Of a stretch of DNA of 64,000 bases, positions 63,259-64,000 are shown in pieces (position 1 is the stretch's first letter; each line of letters opens with the position of its first letter). The stretch covers positions 1 to 64,000 of the forward strand of contig JBAJFG010000165.1 of NCBI GenBank assembly GCA_037903475.1. Reading direction: 5' to 3'. The notes beneath the pieces are model-generated. The model did no database searches and was not told the DNA's origin. It saw only the letters and a list, made by a program, of their open reading frames with translations. The position numbers were made by a program, and so were the translations under genes. Origin of the DNA: Ancylostoma caninum. Taxonomy: Eukaryota; Nematoda; Chromadorea; Rhabditida; Ancylostomatidae.

Positions 63259-64000
63259 TCTCAAGTGACCTTTTTCGATCCATGAGCGCGCAAAGTCAGC
63301 AAAGTTATTTTGATGACACTGAGTCGGTGAGTTCGTGCAAAATAATCGTCATATACCACTCAGACAATCGTGGCGTCGAACAGCAGGTAGGACCCCCTTC
63401 GCCTGCTTTTTGAGTTGGGGGAGCGGACATCGACGTTGTACTTGAGCAGAACGGATTGCTCATGCCCCCGGACATGCTGCATTCCGCCGGGATTCCCCAG
63501 ACGTGCTGCCATTGAATTACTCCATGTTGGATTGAGGAGAATTCACCGTGTTAATATGCGGCTCACTTCAACTGGGTGTACTTATGAAGGCCTTCGGCGC
63601 AGTTCTAACAAGGGAAGTGGAAGACGCTAACCAGGGGGATCGAAACGAAACATTCATTTCTGGTAACATTGTCTAAGGCGATGTTAATATATGTACAGTC
63701 CTTCTCAAAAATTGCTTCACGCTTCACCGCCCATTTGCTAAGCCGCGCCGCATCACCTACAGGAAGCTCCAAATGTCTGCAGTCAAGAGGGACGTGGCCA
63801 CGACGCGGCTTTAGACAGATCGTGGCCAGCCAACCATCTCACTCTCAATCTTCTCCACACTCATTGCAGAACTCTGTCGTTTGCGTCAATGCTGCAGATC
63901 TTCTATCTGCTCGTAGCGATTCTGAGCCTGTGAACATGTCAAACTAGGATACCGTCCTCGGATTTTAGGAATGAAGCTTTCATTTTTACTCATTAATGCT
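63259..64000. other. no gene supported
   Basis: Apart from the family 6 copy, and a TACAGTCCTTCTCAAAAATT at 63694 that resembles one end of MITE family 1, nothing is recognised. Confidence 0.4.
63606..63697 (+). repeat. dispersed repeat, family 6 (copy 3)
   Basis: AACAAGGGAAGTGGAAGACG, GGATCGAAACGAAACATTCA and TAACATTGTCTAAGGCGATG match the other two copies. Confidence 0.75.

Overview
The window looks like animal nuclear DNA, most probably from a nematode. There are no bacterial operons. Candidate exons are short and end in T-rich AG acceptors of the nematode kind. The DNA is saturated with mariner, Ty3/gypsy, BEL/Pao and MITE or foldback sequences. A strongylid (hookworm-like) worm is my guess, from overall character only; nothing in the window fixes the species.

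Layout. Positions 1-5.2 kb are mostly unassigned AT-rich DNA with one decayed mariner (4324-5097). Positions 5.2-7.0 kb carry phase-compatible exons of a minus-strand host gene. Positions 7.6-19.9 kb are a nest of transposons: an apparently intact 8.33-kb Ty3/gypsy element on the minus strand (306-bp LTRs that look identical, GAGG target duplication), lying against the end of a long-TIR element. That TIR element was split by a truncated BEL/Pao element, which in turn holds a 241-bp MITE. Positions 20-29 kb hold foldback repeats and scattered minus-strand exon candidates, plus old copies of a satellite. Positions 30-48 kb are almost wall-to-wall MITEs, foldbacks and mariner relics. Positions 48.7-54.8 kb hold three neighbouring tandem arrays (about 81-bp, 80-bp and 118-bp units), the first split by a mariner. 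Positions 55-64 kb hold two related protein-like segments, a tRNA-like sequence, a TIR element with 'ATT' flanks, and more MITEs.

How it works together. The gypsy element is the only unit that looks recently active. It has a Gag-protease frame, then one in-frame TAA, then RT, RNase H and integrase. The frame then continues into about 429 residues of unrecognised protein ending in an RG-rich tail. Strong splice-acceptor sequences lie just before the gag ATG and just before the ATG of this extra domain, and a donor-like site lies in the leader. The simplest reading is that the extra protein is made from a spliced subgenomic RNA, in the position where retroviruses keep env. This is the best candidate for something undescribed in the window. 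The host genes are seen only as exon fragments, and I could not name any of them.
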